This document shows, one piece after another, positions 15,472 through 24,079 of a stretch of 31,461 nt of DNA. The DNA comes from Pseudomonadota bacterium (lineage in GTDB: Bacteria; Pseudomonadota; Alphaproteobacteria; Acetobacterales; Acetobacteraceae): positions 1 to 31,461 of the forward strand of contig JAKBCB010000003.1 in the NCBI GenBank assembly GCA_021808185.1, in the 5' to 3' direction. The notes under the pieces are model-generated. The model saw only the letters and a program-made list of their open reading frames with translations, ran no database searches and was not told where the DNA came from. Numbering within the stretch: the first letter of the stretch is position 1; each line of letters opens with the position of its first letter. The position numbers and the translations under genes are program-made.

Positions 15472-15780
15472 TCATCGACCGGAGGCCGTGGCCAAAAAAT
15501 CCCGTTCCACCAGCAACTGGCCGATCTTGGCCTGCAGCTTCTCGACCTCCGCCTCGGCGGCCTTGCTGCTCTCCTGCGCCGCCGAGCGGCCGGAAAACAC
15601 CGCGACCATGCCCTCCATGGCCTGCCGCTTCCATTCCCCCACCATCGTCTGGTGGATGCCGTGCTTCCCCGCCGGCTGCGCCGGCGTCAGCTCACCGCGC
15701 AGCACCTCCAGCACCACCCGCACCTTGAATTCTGCCGAAGACCGCGTCCGCTTGCCCGTCTTCGGGTCCGTCCTCTTCAC
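15472..15780 (-). CDS. IS3-family transposase OrfA
   Basis: 102 residues beginning at GTG 15780, preceded by GGGAGGA. The N-terminal helix-turn-helix (FKVRVVLEVLRGELTPAQ, then GIHQTMVGEWKRQAMEG) binds the IS ends. The C-terminal leucine-rich stretch (AEAEVEKLQAKIGQLLVER) is the usual dimerising coiled coil. It ends just after a T6 run (DFLATASGR), the type of slippery site IS3 elements use to make the OrfAB fusion. OrfA itself looks intact, but its partner orfB is broken. Confidence 0.88.
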   Translation of the reverse strand: MKRTDPKTGKRTRSSAEFKVRVVLEVLRGELTPAQPAGKHGIHQTMVGEWKRQAMEGMVAVFSGRSAAQESSKAAEAEVEKLQAKIGQLLVERDFLATASGR

Positions 15781-15825
15781 AGGGCGAACCGAGCTTATCC
15801 TCCCGTCCGAAATCCGGGGACCACC

Positions 15826-16926
15826 TCATCCTCCGCTGGCGCCGAGCTTTGCCGTGAAGCTGTGGCCGTTCACGTCGGTCAGCCGAAGCGTGGCTGCGGC
15901 GGCCGTGGGGTGGCCGTCCGGCGGCGGCGGCAGGGTGACGGTGGCGGCGGCCCCCATTTCGGCGACCAGGCCGTAGGGGCCGGCCTTGAACTTGTTATAG
16001 GCGTAGTCGTTCACGATCGCGCTGGCGGGCAGCTTGGTCAGGGCCTCGGTGTTCCAGGTGGCGAGCGTCTGGCCGTCGCCGCCGAGCAATTCGGCCTTCA
16101 TCGCGTGGGCCGGCGCCTCCGGCGTGCCGGCGTCGAGATAGATGTGGAATCGCACCCCGCCATCCGGCAGCAGCGCCGCCTCGGTGAGGGCGAAGTGATG
16201 CCGGGTCGGGCTGACCGGCCCGCCGTGGAACGGGGTGACCACCGATCCGCGATAGTGGCTGTAGGTGCCGATGTCGAACACCAGCACGAAGGCGAGCAGC
16301 GCGATGCCGAGATTGCGGAAGGCGGCGTCGGGCAGGGGCAGCGGCAGGCTGCCCGCGGCCCAGCGGAACCACGTGCGCCCGGCCAGCGCCGGATTGCGCC
16401 GCAGCAGCACATTGTCGAGCGCATAGGCCCCGCTGCCGGCGAGGAGCAGCGTCGCCCCCATCGCGAGGTTGGCAGCCGCCATCGTCCATTCGTCGATGCA
16501 GGTGGCGCCCTGCCAGCCGAACATCAGCATCAGCACGACGGAAAACGCTATCGAGACGGCGGCAGCCAGCCGCGTCATCAGCCCCGCCATCAGCGCGGCC
16601 CCGGCGATCAGTTCGGCGGCGCTGAACAGGATCACGCCGGCATAGAGCAGCCAGAAATGCTGCAACATGAAGGAGATGACGTGATCCATGCCGAGCAGTG
16701 CGCCGGGCATTGCGGTCTGGAACTTGTTGGCCATCCAGCCGTGGCCGCCCCAGGCGTCCAGCTTCGACGGCGCGTAGATGAAGCGGCGCGATCCGCCGCC
16801 CCAGTAGATGAACCCCTGGATCGCCCGTACGGAGAGCAATGCGATCGCCGCCGTGCGCCAGTTGCGCTCGCCCGGCGTCACCGCCTCGGCGCCGAGATTG
16901 ATGCGTCCCATTGCAAGCGTGGTCAT
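15826..16926 (-). CDS. doxD: DoxD-DoxA fusion, thiosulfate:quinone oxidoreductase
   Basis: 366 residues. Residues 22-225 carry about five membrane segments of DoxX/DoxD type (IQGFIYWGGGSRRFIYAP, then AELIAGAALMAGLMTRLA, GWQGATCIDEWTMAAANL). Residues about 226-366 form the soluble DoxA-like domain (HYRGSVVTPFHGGPVSPTRH, YNKFKAGPYGLVAEMG). In Acidianus the two are separate subunits that oxidise thiosulfate to tetrathionate and reduce quinone; fused forms are known in acidophilic bacteria. The protein's stop is the TGA at the edge of the IS3 element (15826-15828), so a few C-terminal residues may have been replaced. It starts 15 bp after the binding-protein gene and is the last gene of the sulfur operon. 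Confidence 0.85.
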   Translation of the reverse strand: MTTLAMGRINLGAEAVTPGERNWRTAAIALLSVRAIQGFIYWGGGSRRFIYAPSKLDAWGGHGWMANKFQTAMPGALLGMDHVISFMLQHFWLLYAGVILFSAAELIAGAALMAGLMTRLAAAVSIAFSVVLMLMFGWQGATCIDEWTMAAANLAMGATLLLAGSGAYALDNVLLRRNPALAGRTWFRWAAGSLPLPLPDAAFRNLGIALLAFVLVFDIGTYSHYRGSVVTPFHGGPVSPTRHHFALTEAALLPDGGVRFHIYLDAGTPEAPAHAMKAELLGGDGQTLATWNTEALTKLPASAIVNDYAYNKFKAGPYGLVAEMGAAATVTLPPPPDGHPTAAAATLRLTDVNGHSFTAKLGASGG

Positions 16927-16941
16927 GGCATCCCCCTGGGG

Positions 16942-17898
16942 TCAGTTGCCGTCGCTGTAGGCCTGGAAGCCATAGCGCCGGAAGATCGCGAATGCCTCCG
17001 GCGAGCGGATGAAGCCGAGCCACGCCTTCGCCGCCTCGGGATGCGGCGCGCCGGCCGCCTCGGCGCCGGCATAGATCGCCGTGCTGTTTTCCGCGGCCGG
17101 AATGGCGACATGCTCGATCGGATGGCCGGCCTGTTCCTGGAACAGCGCCTCCGACTGCCAGGTGACCCCGGCATCGCCGCGGCCCTGCATCAGCCAGAGC
17201 GGGGTCTGGCGGTGATGGATGCGGGTCAGCGTGGTGGTGCCATCCGTCACCTTGGTCTCGTAGACGGCGCGCTGGAGGGCCTCGCCGCCGGCCTTGCCGA
17301 GGGCCGCCTTGATCTGCCGCGCGATGCCTTCGAACTGCGGGTTCGGCATCACGAGCCGCAGCCCCGGGCGGCCCAGATCGGCAAGGCCGGTGACATGCGC
17401 CGGATTGCCCTTCGGCACCATGATGGCGAGCGTGTTGGTGACATAGGGCACGGCCGGGCCGACCAGCGTCCCGTCGGCGACCAGTTGACGCACCTTGGCG
17501 AGGCCGGCGAAATAGGCATCGGGCTTCACCGTCCAGGTCATGTTGCCGACCGTGATCGTGCCGCCGGCCTTTATCTGCTCCACCAGAAGTCCCGGCGGAA
17601 TCGTCTCCCAGTAGATGCGGCCCTTGTACTCCGGGTGCATCTGTTCGAATGCGGCGACCAGCGGGGCCATTGCGAAGAAGTAGTTGCCGCCGACATACAG
17701 GACCAGCTTGGCATCGAGTGGATTGCCGTGGAAATCGGCGAGGTCATCAACCTCCGGCACGGTGAATTCCAGTCCACGCACCGCCGCGTCGTCGTTGGCG
17801 CCGTGCTGCCAGGGCGGGAAGACGCCGGTTTCCTGCGCGGCGGCAGGGGTGGCGGCAAGCAGCAGGGCGAGCAGAAGGTTGCGCACCGGCCGCCTCAT
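16942..17898 (-). CDS. Orphan periplasmic solute-binding protein
   Basis: 318 residues with a Sec signal peptide (MRRPVRNLLLALLLAATPAA, cleavage near AAAQ). The mature part has the type II binding-protein look of the molybdate/sulfate/phosphate group: KLVLYVGGNYFFAMAPLVAAF, VGNMTWTVKPDAY, TNTLAIMVPKGNPA, GRGDAGVTWQSEAL and PEAAKAWLGFIRSPEA. It has no Cys. No ABC permease or ATPase accompanies it. ATG 17898 overlaps the stop of the DsrE-like gene, and DoxDA starts 15 bp after its end, so it is made together with both. It may bind an oxyanion such as thiosulfate or tetrathionate for DoxDA; that is inference. Confidence 0.82.
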   Translation of the reverse strand: MRRPVRNLLLALLLAATPAAAQETGVFPPWQHGANDDAAVRGLEFTVPEVDDLADFHGNPLDAKLVLYVGGNYFFAMAPLVAAFEQMHPEYKGRIYWETIPPGLLVEQIKAGGTITVGNMTWTVKPDAYFAGLAKVRQLVADGTLVGPAVPYVTNTLAIMVPKGNPAHVTGLADLGRPGLRLVMPNPQFEGIARQIKAALGKAGGEALQRAVYETKVTDGTTTLTRIHHRQTPLWLMQGRGDAGVTWQSEALFQEQAGHPIEHVAIPAAENSTAIYAGAEAAGAPHPEAAKAWLGFIRSPEAFAIFRRYGFQAYSDGN

Positions 17899-18686
17899 TT
17901 CGCGTAGGCGTAGCGGAATCCCACGTCCTGCAACTCGGGGATGGTGGCGACTGCACCCGGCGACAGCACCACGTGCGGGATCAGATGGTTGGTCAGCTCG
18001 GCCGCCAGCGCCTCGTGCGACAGCTTGTCGGGGTTGGTGCCGGTCGCGGTCAGCTTCTCGGCAAGCTCCCAGATCGCGTTGTGGCAGGCGATGAACACCA
18101 CGCCGCGCCGCTGCAGGGCGGGGATGGAGTTGTCGTGGCCGGAATACGGCCCCGTCGCGCTCTCGTAATCCTTCGGGTCGCCGGCCCCGGCGGGCAGCTC
18201 GTTGATCAGCGTGTTGGTCTTGAACTTCTCCCCGGCCAGCGTGGCGAGGCCGTATTTGTCCCACATCGCCTGATCGTAGAGCGCCAGATGGGCCGTGCCA
18301 TGCGTTGCCGAGACGACCAGGAAGTCGGGATGGCGGAACGACCAGATCTGGGCGTTCAGCGAATTGCGCATCAGGTTGAGCCAGGGGCTGGCGATCGCGG
18401 TGTTGTCCCAGACCTGCTTGGGGCCGCCGCGGTAGGCGATCACCTCGGCGAGCGCCGCCTGGTCCCACTGGTCGGCGGCGTCGAGGATGGCGGGCACCGA
18501 CTTGAAGTCCCGCCGGCGCGGGGTACGCGCCAGCCGCGAACCGAGGTCGCGCAGATTCGCCGCCCCCTCCGGCAGCAGGGATGCCTCGGCCGCCAGCGCG
18601 GGGCGGGCGGCGACGGCCACCGCGCCGGCCGCGACGGCGAGCCCCGCACGGACCAGAAGGTGGCGGCGGTCAGCGGTTTCGGTCAT
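17895..18686 (-). CDS. Tat-exported DsrE/DsrF-like protein
   Basis: 263 residues from ATG 18686, preceded by GAGGAG; the longer frame to 18746 lacks a better start. The N-terminus ADRRHLLVRAGLAVAAGAV followed by ARPALAAEA is a twin-arginine-type signal. The C-terminal half has the DsrE pattern: GVVFIACHNAIWELAEK with Cys201, the only cysteine, then LIPHVVLSPGAVATIPELQD and GFRYAYAK. Cytoplasmic DsrE/TusD proteins carry persulfide on a Cys; periplasmic relatives are less understood. The middle (residues 60-180), with FRHPDFLVVSATHGTAHLAL, may be further family sequence. It overlaps the binding-protein gene by 4 bp. Its likely role is binding or relaying sulfane sulfur in the periplasm for DoxDA. 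Confidence 0.8.
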   Translation of the reverse strand: MTETADRRHLLVRAGLAVAAGAVAVAARPALAAEASLLPEGAANLRDLGSRLARTPRRRDFKSVPAILDAADQWDQAALAEVIAYRGGPKQVWDNTAIASPWLNLMRNSLNAQIWSFRHPDFLVVSATHGTAHLALYDQAMWDKYGLATLAGEKFKTNTLINELPAGAGDPKDYESATGPYSGHDNSIPALQRRGVVFIACHNAIWELAEKLTATGTNPDKLSHEALAAELTNHLIPHVVLSPGAVATIPELQDVGFRYAYAK

Positions 18687-18803
18687 CAATCGGTGCTCCT
18701 CGATCCAGACGGGGGGAGAGTGGCGCGGTTCGGCCCAGCCGGCCAACGCATTCGCGCGCTTGAAATCATCGGCACGGGCGATCGAAACGTTGCGGAGAGG
18801 CAG

Positions 18804-20024
18804 TCAGGGGGACGCCTTGCCGGCGGCCGGGACGACCACATGCACGGCCCGCCCCTCGAACAGGGCTTCCGACGGGTTGGCAACGACCCGCGCGTCCGCC
18901 GGCAGCCCGCCGATGATCTGCACGTCCTTGCCCAGATTGCGGCCGACCTGGACCGGTTGGAGGTGAATGCGCCCGTCCGGCTGCACCAGACAGACCAGCA
19001 GCCCGTCCGCCCGGAACAGCAGGGCCTGTTGCGGGATCACCAGCACGCCGGGGGGTGCGGGCAGGACGAAGTGGACGGTGACGAAGGTACCCGGCCACAG
19101 CTTGCCGGCCGGATTGTCTACGGCGAGTTCGGTGATGACAGTGCGGGAAACCGTGTCGAACGCCTTGGCCGTGGTCAGGAATTTCGCCTGATAGACATGG
19201 CCGGGATCCTGGGCGATCGAGAAACTGGCAGTGACGCCGGGCTGCATCGCCGCCGCGAAATCCTGCGGCACCGAGACGAACAGCCGCATCGCATGCACGT
19301 CGGCGACCCGGAACAGGGCGGCCGGCCGCGGTTCCGTCGCGCCCGCGTCGGAGGCGGCGCCGGTCGCGCCGCGGGCATCGACATAGTCGCCGATATCGGT
19401 CCGCCGGGCGGTGACGATGCCGTCGAACGGGGCGGTGATGGTCTTGAACGCCTCCAGCGCCTCGAACCGCCGCACGTTGTGCTGCGCCGCCTCCAGCTCC
19501 GCCTTGCGGGCCAGCGCCTCGGCGACGTTCTCATCCACCGATTGCTGGGACACCGACTGCGAATTCACCAGCGCCCGCCAGCGCCGCGCCGTCACCTCGG
19601 CCACGTTATAGCGGGCATCGGCGACTTCCAGATTGGCGCGTGCCTTGTCGAGCTGCTCGTCCAGATACGGGGTGTCGATCACCGCAAGCGCCTGCCCCTT
19701 GGTCACGCTGGCGCCGTAATCGACGTACCAGGCGCGCACATAGCCGCTGACCTGCCCGTAGATCGGCGCTTCGTACCACGCCGCCAGATCGCCCGGCAGA
19801 TCGAGACCGCGGGTGACCGGGGCGGGGCGGGGTGTCACCACCGCGACCTGCGGCACCGCTTCCTCCCCCGTCGTTCTCGCCAGCTCCTCGGCGATGTGGC
19901 GGCGGCCGAGAATGCCGGAGACGACGACCGCACCGATCAGCAGGACCACAAGCCCGATCAGCCACTTCACCGCCGCGGGGGTCCGTGTCGGCGCATCCGT
20001 CCGCTCGGGGGCCAGTCGGGTCAC
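18804..20024 (-). CDS. RND efflux periplasmic adaptor (HlyD/MFP family)
   Basis: 406 residues. One membrane anchor lies at residues 20-39 (KWLIGLVVLLIGAVVVSGIL). Then come a lipoyl half (YGQVSGYVRAWYVDYGASVT), a helical hairpin (LDEQLDKARANLEVADARY to AELEAAQHNVRRFEAL), the second lipoyl half (TITAPFDGIVTARRTDIGDY) and beta-barrel/membrane-proximal domains (GVLVIPQQALLFRADG). The start is GTG 20024, overlapping the permease stop as GTGA; the open frame upstream is antisense-like sequence of the permease in another frame. It would link the RND pump to an outer-membrane channel, which is not encoded in this window. A 117-bp gap follows before the DsrE-like gene. Confidence 0.92.
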   Translation of the reverse strand: MTRLAPERTDAPTRTPAAVKWLIGLVVLLIGAVVVSGILGRRHIAEELARTTGEEAVPQVAVVTPRPAPVTRGLDLPGDLAAWYEAPIYGQVSGYVRAWYVDYGASVTKGQALAVIDTPYLDEQLDKARANLEVADARYNVAEVTARRWRALVNSQSVSQQSVDENVAEALARKAELEAAQHNVRRFEALEAFKTITAPFDGIVTARRTDIGDYVDARGATGAASDAGATEPRPAALFRVADVHAMRLFVSVPQDFAAAMQPGVTASFSIAQDPGHVYQAKFLTTAKAFDTVSRTVITELAVDNPAGKLWPGTFVTVHFVLPAPPGVLVIPQQALLFRADGLLVCLVQPDGRIHLQPVQVGRNLGKDVQIIGGLPADARVVANPSEALFEGRAVHVVVPAAGKASP

Positions 20025-23000
20025 GAATGCGCCTCCATCCGGCCGCCGAGCTGCGGATGGCCGGCCCGCCGCCAGCCATGCACGATCGCGAACACGGCAG
20101 GAACAAACAACAGCGTCGAGACGGTGGCAAGCGCCAGTCCGCCGATCACGGCCCGGCCGAGCGGGGCGTTCTCGGTATTGCTCAGGGACATCGGGATCAT
20201 TCCGACGATCATCGCCAGCGCCGTCATTAGCACCGGGCGGAAGCGCGCGAATCCCGCCTCGATCGCCGCCCGGCCGGCATCGCCGTTTTTGGCCAGATGT
20301 TCGCGGGCGAACGAGACGATCAGGATGGAATTGGCAGTCGCCGTGCCCATGCACATGATCGCGCCGGTCAGCGCCGGCACGGAGAGTGGCGTGTGACTGA
20401 CGAACAGGCTCCAGACAATCCCCGCCAGCGCCGCGGGCAGCGCCGTCAGGATCACGAAGGGATCGAACCACGTCTGGAAGTTCACCACCAGCGTCAGATA
20501 GACCAGCAGGATCGCGACCCCGATGCCGCCGATGAGCTGGCCATAGGCGCTGATCAGGGTGGTAGCCTGCCCCCGCATCTCGATGCGGCTGCCGCGCGGC
20601 AGGTCGGCTTCCATACCGGCGACGACGCGCTTCACGTCGGCGAACACGGCGGCGAGATCGCGCACCTGCCGGCCGACATAGATATCGATGACCGGCGCAA
20701 TGTCGTAATGCGACACCACTGCCGGAGCGCCCACCTGCCGGATCGTCGACAGGGCGCCGAGAATCTGCGAACCGCCACCGCCAACCGCGCTGCCGCTGAC
20801 CGGCGTGGTTTCCAGCTCGTTCAGCGTGTCGATCTGTGGCTGCGGCGTCTGGACGTTGATCGGGTACGATACGCCGGTGCGGGTATCGAGCCAGAAGGCC
20901 GGCGCGACCTGGGCGCTGCCGGACAGCGTCATCAGCGTGTTCCGGGCGACATCTTGCTCGGTCAGCCGCGTGACCAATGCGAAGGAACGGTTGGCGTCGA
21001 TCTGCAACGTCGGCTGCACCAGCGCCTGCTGCACATGCGCATCCGCCACGCCGGGAATCGCGCGCAGCCGGGCCAGCAGCGTCTGCGCGAACGCCATTCC
21101 GCCCTGCTGGTCGCTGCCGACGATCTGCACGTCGATCGCCGCCGGCAGGCCGAAATTCAGGATCTTGTCGGTGATGTCCGCGGGCAGGAAGGCGAAGTCG
21201 GCGCCTGGGAAGCGCGCGGGCAGCGCCTTGCGCAGCAGATATTCGTATTCCTCCGCGGGCGCATCGCTGCGCCGCAGGGTGATGGTGAAATCGGCATCCT
21301 GTGGCCCGATCGTGCCAGTATCGGAATAGGCGAGGTTCACGCCGGCGATCGGCAGGCCGATATTCTCGGTGATGCCGGCGACGCGACCCGGCAGGATGTC
21401 GCGGATCGCCTGTTCGACCTTCATCGCCAGGGTCGCAGTATCCTCGATGCGGGTGCCGAGAGGCGCGCGCATATGCATGGCGATGCTGCCGGCATTCACG
21501 CTCGGGAAGAAGTCGCGGCCGAGCCACGGCACCAGGGCGAAGGATGCGGCAACCACCGCGAGGGTCGCGAGGACGAAGGGCACGCGGCGGCGAACAGCAC
21601 GCTCCAGCAGCGTGCGATAGCCGTCGCGTGTCCGCGCGAAGCCGGATTCGAAGCGCGCATGCAGCCGGCCAAACCCCGACCGGGGCGCCCCCGCGTCGGG
21701 GCGGTGAAGGCGCTGCGCCTCCCGGCCCAGCAGCACGACGGCCATGGTGGGCACCAGCGTCCGGGACAGGATGTAGGACGCGATCATGGCGAACACGATT
21801 GCTTCCGCCAGCGGCAGGAACAGATATCCCGATACGCCGGCGAGCGTCAGCAGCGGCAGGAACACGATGCAGATGCACAGCGTGGAGACGAAGGTCGGCA
21901 GCACGATCTCGTTCGCGGCATCGATGATCGCCGGTTCCAGCGCCTGCCCGCGTTCCAGATGCGCGGCGATGTTCTCGATCATCACCGTCGCGTCATCCAC
22001 CAGGATGCCGACCGCCAGGGCCAGACCGCCCAGCGTCATCACGTTGATCGTCTGGCCGAGCAGCGACAGCGCGATGATCGAGGATAGGATCGACAGCGGG
22101 ATCGAGGTCGCGACGATGAGGGTCGCGCGCCAACTGCCGAGGAACACCAGCACCAGCAGCCCGGTCAGCGCCGCGGCGATGGCCATTTCCCGCACCACAT
22201 CGAGCACCGAGCCGCGCACGAACACCGAGGCGTCGTTCAGCACGTCGATATGCACGCCGGGCGGCAGCGTGCGCAGCAGCCCGGGCAGCATGGCGCGCAC
22301 GCCCGCCACGACATCGAGCGTCGAGGCATTCCCGGTCTTCAGCACCGGCAGCAGAACCGCCTGGCGGCCGGCCACCAGCACGATGTTGGTCTGCGGCGGC
22401 GCGCCATCGTGGACATAGGCGACGTCGCGCAGATAGGTGATGGCATTGCCGACTTGGCGGATCGGCATGTCGTTGAACGTGCTCACCTCGACCGGCGTGG
22501 CGTTGGTGGTGACCAGAAAATCGACATGGCCGATCTTCTGATCGCCCGCCGGCACGACGATGTTCTGGCGCGCCAGGGCCGCCGTGACATCGGTGGAGGA
22601 CAGGCCGTGCGCCAGCAGCTTGCGCTGGTCCAGATCGACCGCGACGTAGCGCGGCGCACCGCCATAGGGGGCAGGGACCGCGGCGCCGTTCACCTTGTTC
22701 AGTGCCGGGCGGATGAAATTCTGCGCCAGATCCTGCAACTGCTGCACGGTCAGATCGGCTGCCGAGATCTGCAGGTTCATCACCGGCACGCTAGAGGCGT
22801 TGTAGACCAGCATCAGCGGCGGGGTGATGCCGGGCGGCATCTGCTTCAGCACGGTTTGGGAGATGGATGCGACCTGCGCCTGCGCCGCGTTGATGTCGGT
22901 GCCCGGATGGAAGAAAATCTTGACCACACCGAAGCCGTAGAGCGACTGCGACTCGATGTGCTCGATGTTGCTGACCACGGTGGTCAACGCGCGCTCGTAG

Positions 23001-23200
23001 TAGAACACGATGCGTCCCGACATGTCGGACGGGGTCAGGCCGCCATAGGTCCACACCGCGGCCACCACCGGCACGCCGATGTTGGGAAACACGTCGGTCG
23101 GCGTGGTCAGCACCGCGCGCACGCCCCCGAGCAGGATCAGGATCGCCAGCACGACGAAGGTAAGCCGGCGGCGCAGCGCGACCAGCACGATGGCATTCAT
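20021..23200 (-). CDS. RND-family efflux permease
   Basis: 1059 residues, full length for an AcrB/CzcA-type trimeric pump. The N-terminal membrane helix (LTFVVLAILILLGGVRAVL) leads to a large porter domain, then helices 2-6 with the helix-4 acids Asp402-Asp403 in VGILVDDATVMIENI. A second porter domain and helices 8-12 follow. In helix 10 the Lys of AcrB (Lys940) is Ala near residue 956, in CMGTATANSILIVSFARE, so the proton relay differs from AcrB. It is 6 bp after the TauE/SafE gene and overlaps the adaptor by 4 bp. Given the sulfur genes in the operon, the cargo may be a sulfur metabolite or an inhibitor met with it, but no residue proves this. Confidence 0.93.
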   Translation of the reverse strand: MNAIVLVALRRRLTFVVLAILILLGGVRAVLTTPTDVFPNIGVPVVAAVWTYGGLTPSDMSGRIVFYYERALTTVVSNIEHIESQSLYGFGVVKIFFHPGTDINAAQAQVASISQTVLKQMPPGITPPLMLVYNASSVPVMNLQISAADLTVQQLQDLAQNFIRPALNKVNGAAVPAPYGGAPRYVAVDLDQRKLLAHGLSSTDVTAALARQNIVVPAGDQKIGHVDFLVTTNATPVEVSTFNDMPIRQVGNAITYLRDVAYVHDGAPPQTNIVLVAGRQAVLLPVLKTGNASTLDVVAGVRAMLPGLLRTLPPGVHIDVLNDASVFVRGSVLDVVREMAIAAALTGLLVLVFLGSWRATLIVATSIPLSILSSIIALSLLGQTINVMTLGGLALAVGILVDDATVMIENIAAHLERGQALEPAIIDAANEIVLPTFVSTLCICIVFLPLLTLAGVSGYLFLPLAEAIVFAMIASYILSRTLVPTMAVVLLGREAQRLHRPDAGAPRSGFGRLHARFESGFARTRDGYRTLLERAVRRRVPFVLATLAVVAASFALVPWLGRDFFPSVNAGSIAMHMRAPLGTRIEDTATLAMKVEQAIRDILPGRVAGITENIGLPIAGVNLAYSDTGTIGPQDADFTITLRRSDAPAEEYEYLLRKALPARFPGADFAFLPADITDKILNFGLPAAIDVQIVGSDQQGGMAFAQTLLARLRAIPGVADAHVQQALVQPTLQIDANRSFALVTRLTEQDVARNTLMTLSGSAQVAPAFWLDTRTGVSYPINVQTPQPQIDTLNELETTPVSGSAVGGGGSQILGALSTIRQVGAPAVVSHYDIAPVIDIYVGRQVRDLAAVFADVKRVVAGMEADLPRGSRIEMRGQATTLISAYGQLIGGIGVAILLVYLTLVVNFQTWFDPFVILTALPAALAGIVWSLFVSHTPLSVPALTGAIMCMGTATANSILIVSFAREHLAKNGDAGRAAIEAGFARFRPVLMTALAMIVGMIPMSLSNTENAPLGRAVIGGLALATVSTLLFVPAVFAIVHGWRRAGHPQLGGRMEAHS

Positions 23201-23206
23201 CGTCCG

Positions 23207-24004
23207 TCACCCCAGGCCAAGCGTCGCGGCATTGCGGTAGAGCATGTAGGCGGCGACGACGAAGATGACGATTGCGAAAATCCGCGTGAGAGCGGCGCGG
23301 CTCGTCGCCAGCCGTACCGCCAGCATCATGCCGAGCAGGCCGCCGGCGATGCCGCCCGCGATATACTCGCCGGCCACCGTCCAGTTGACGAGGCCGGAGG
23401 CGGCGTAGCTGGCGGCGGTCGTCAACCCGAAACTGCCGACCGCCAGCAGCGAGGAGCCGACGGCGAAGATCATCGGCATTCCGGTGGAGAACAGCAGGCC
23501 GGGGACGATCAGGAAGCCGCCGCCGATGCCGAAGAAGCCGGACAGTGCCCCGACCGCGAGCGCCGCGCCGATCACCTTGGCGATGCTGTTGGCGGATTCC
23601 TCATCCTCTGCCGTACCGCCCGCCGGGGCACCGCCGCGCCGGCCGCGGCGCAGCATCAGCACGCCCACCACCACCATCAGGATGGCAAACAGAAACAACA
23701 GCCGCCGGCCATCGACACTCTTGCCGACGGCAGAGCCGATCGCGGCGCCGACGACCCCGACAAGCGCGAACAGCACGGCGCTTTTCCACCGCACGTTGCC
23801 GGCGCGCGCGTGGCTGGCGAAATTGGCGAAGGCATTGACCGATACCGCAAGCGCCCCGGTGCCGATCGCCGCATGCGGGGCAAGGCCGACGACATAAAGC
23901 AGCAGCGGCGTCGCCAGGATCGATCCGCCGCCGCCGATCAGGCCGAGCGTGAAGCCGACCAGGCCGCCGCACAGCACGGCCAGCAACCCATGAATCAGGT
24001 CCAT
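23207..24004 (-). CDS. TauE/SafE-family sulfite/sulfur-anion exporter
   Basis: 265 residues with about eight membrane segments in two similar halves: GGLVGFTLGLIGGGGSILATPL in the first, and GALSGFFGIGGGFLIVPGL in the second. These paired GGGG/GGGF signatures define TauE/SafE (DUF81). Members export sulfite, sulfoacetate or related anions, or take up such compounds. A short charged loop (RRGRRGGAPAGGTAEDEES, about residues 119-137) separates the halves. It starts 75 bp after the ArsR gene and is 6 bp ahead of the RND permease. In this operon sulfite or thiosulfate export is likely. TauE proteins commonly accompany BigR-type ArsR and DUF442 proteins in sulfide-response operons. Confidence 0.9.
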   Translation of the reverse strand: MDLIHGLLAVLCGGLVGFTLGLIGGGGSILATPLLLYVVGLAPHAAIGTGALAVSVNAFANFASHARAGNVRWKSAVLFALVGVVGAAIGSAVGKSVDGRRLLFLFAILMVVVGVLMLRRGRRGGAPAGGTAEDEESANSIAKVIGAALAVGALSGFFGIGGGFLIVPGLLFSTGMPMIFAVGSSLLAVGSFGLTTAASYAASGLVNWTVAGEYIAGGIAGGLLGMMLAVRLATSRAALTRIFAIVIFVVAAYMLYRNAATLGLG

Positions 24005-24079
24005 GCTGCGATCAGAGTCCGCGCGTGAGGGGTTGCGGTGCGCCTGTGGCCAGCGACGGCCGGCGGCCGTGCAGGGCGG

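Larger units (their letters stand above)
14988..15828 (-). mobile_element. Internally deleted IS3-family insertion sequence
   Basis: The element runs between inverted ends that both begin TGAGGTGGT (14988 rightward; 15828 leftward), with further imperfect matches over about 26 bp. It carries orfA (15780-15472) and the 3' part of orfB (15447-15049) on the minus strand. At 841 bp it is several hundred bp shorter than typical complete members: the start of orfB, with the first catalytic Asp, is missing. The flanking triplets differ (CGG left, TCC right), so there is no visible target duplication. Deletion or recombination after insertion is likely. Confidence 0.85.

Noticed and set aside
15043..17907. 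954-codon plus-strand open frame opposite the IS3 element, DoxDA and binding protein
   Set aside because: It crosses unrelated minus-strand genes and has no domain likeness; it results from high GC.
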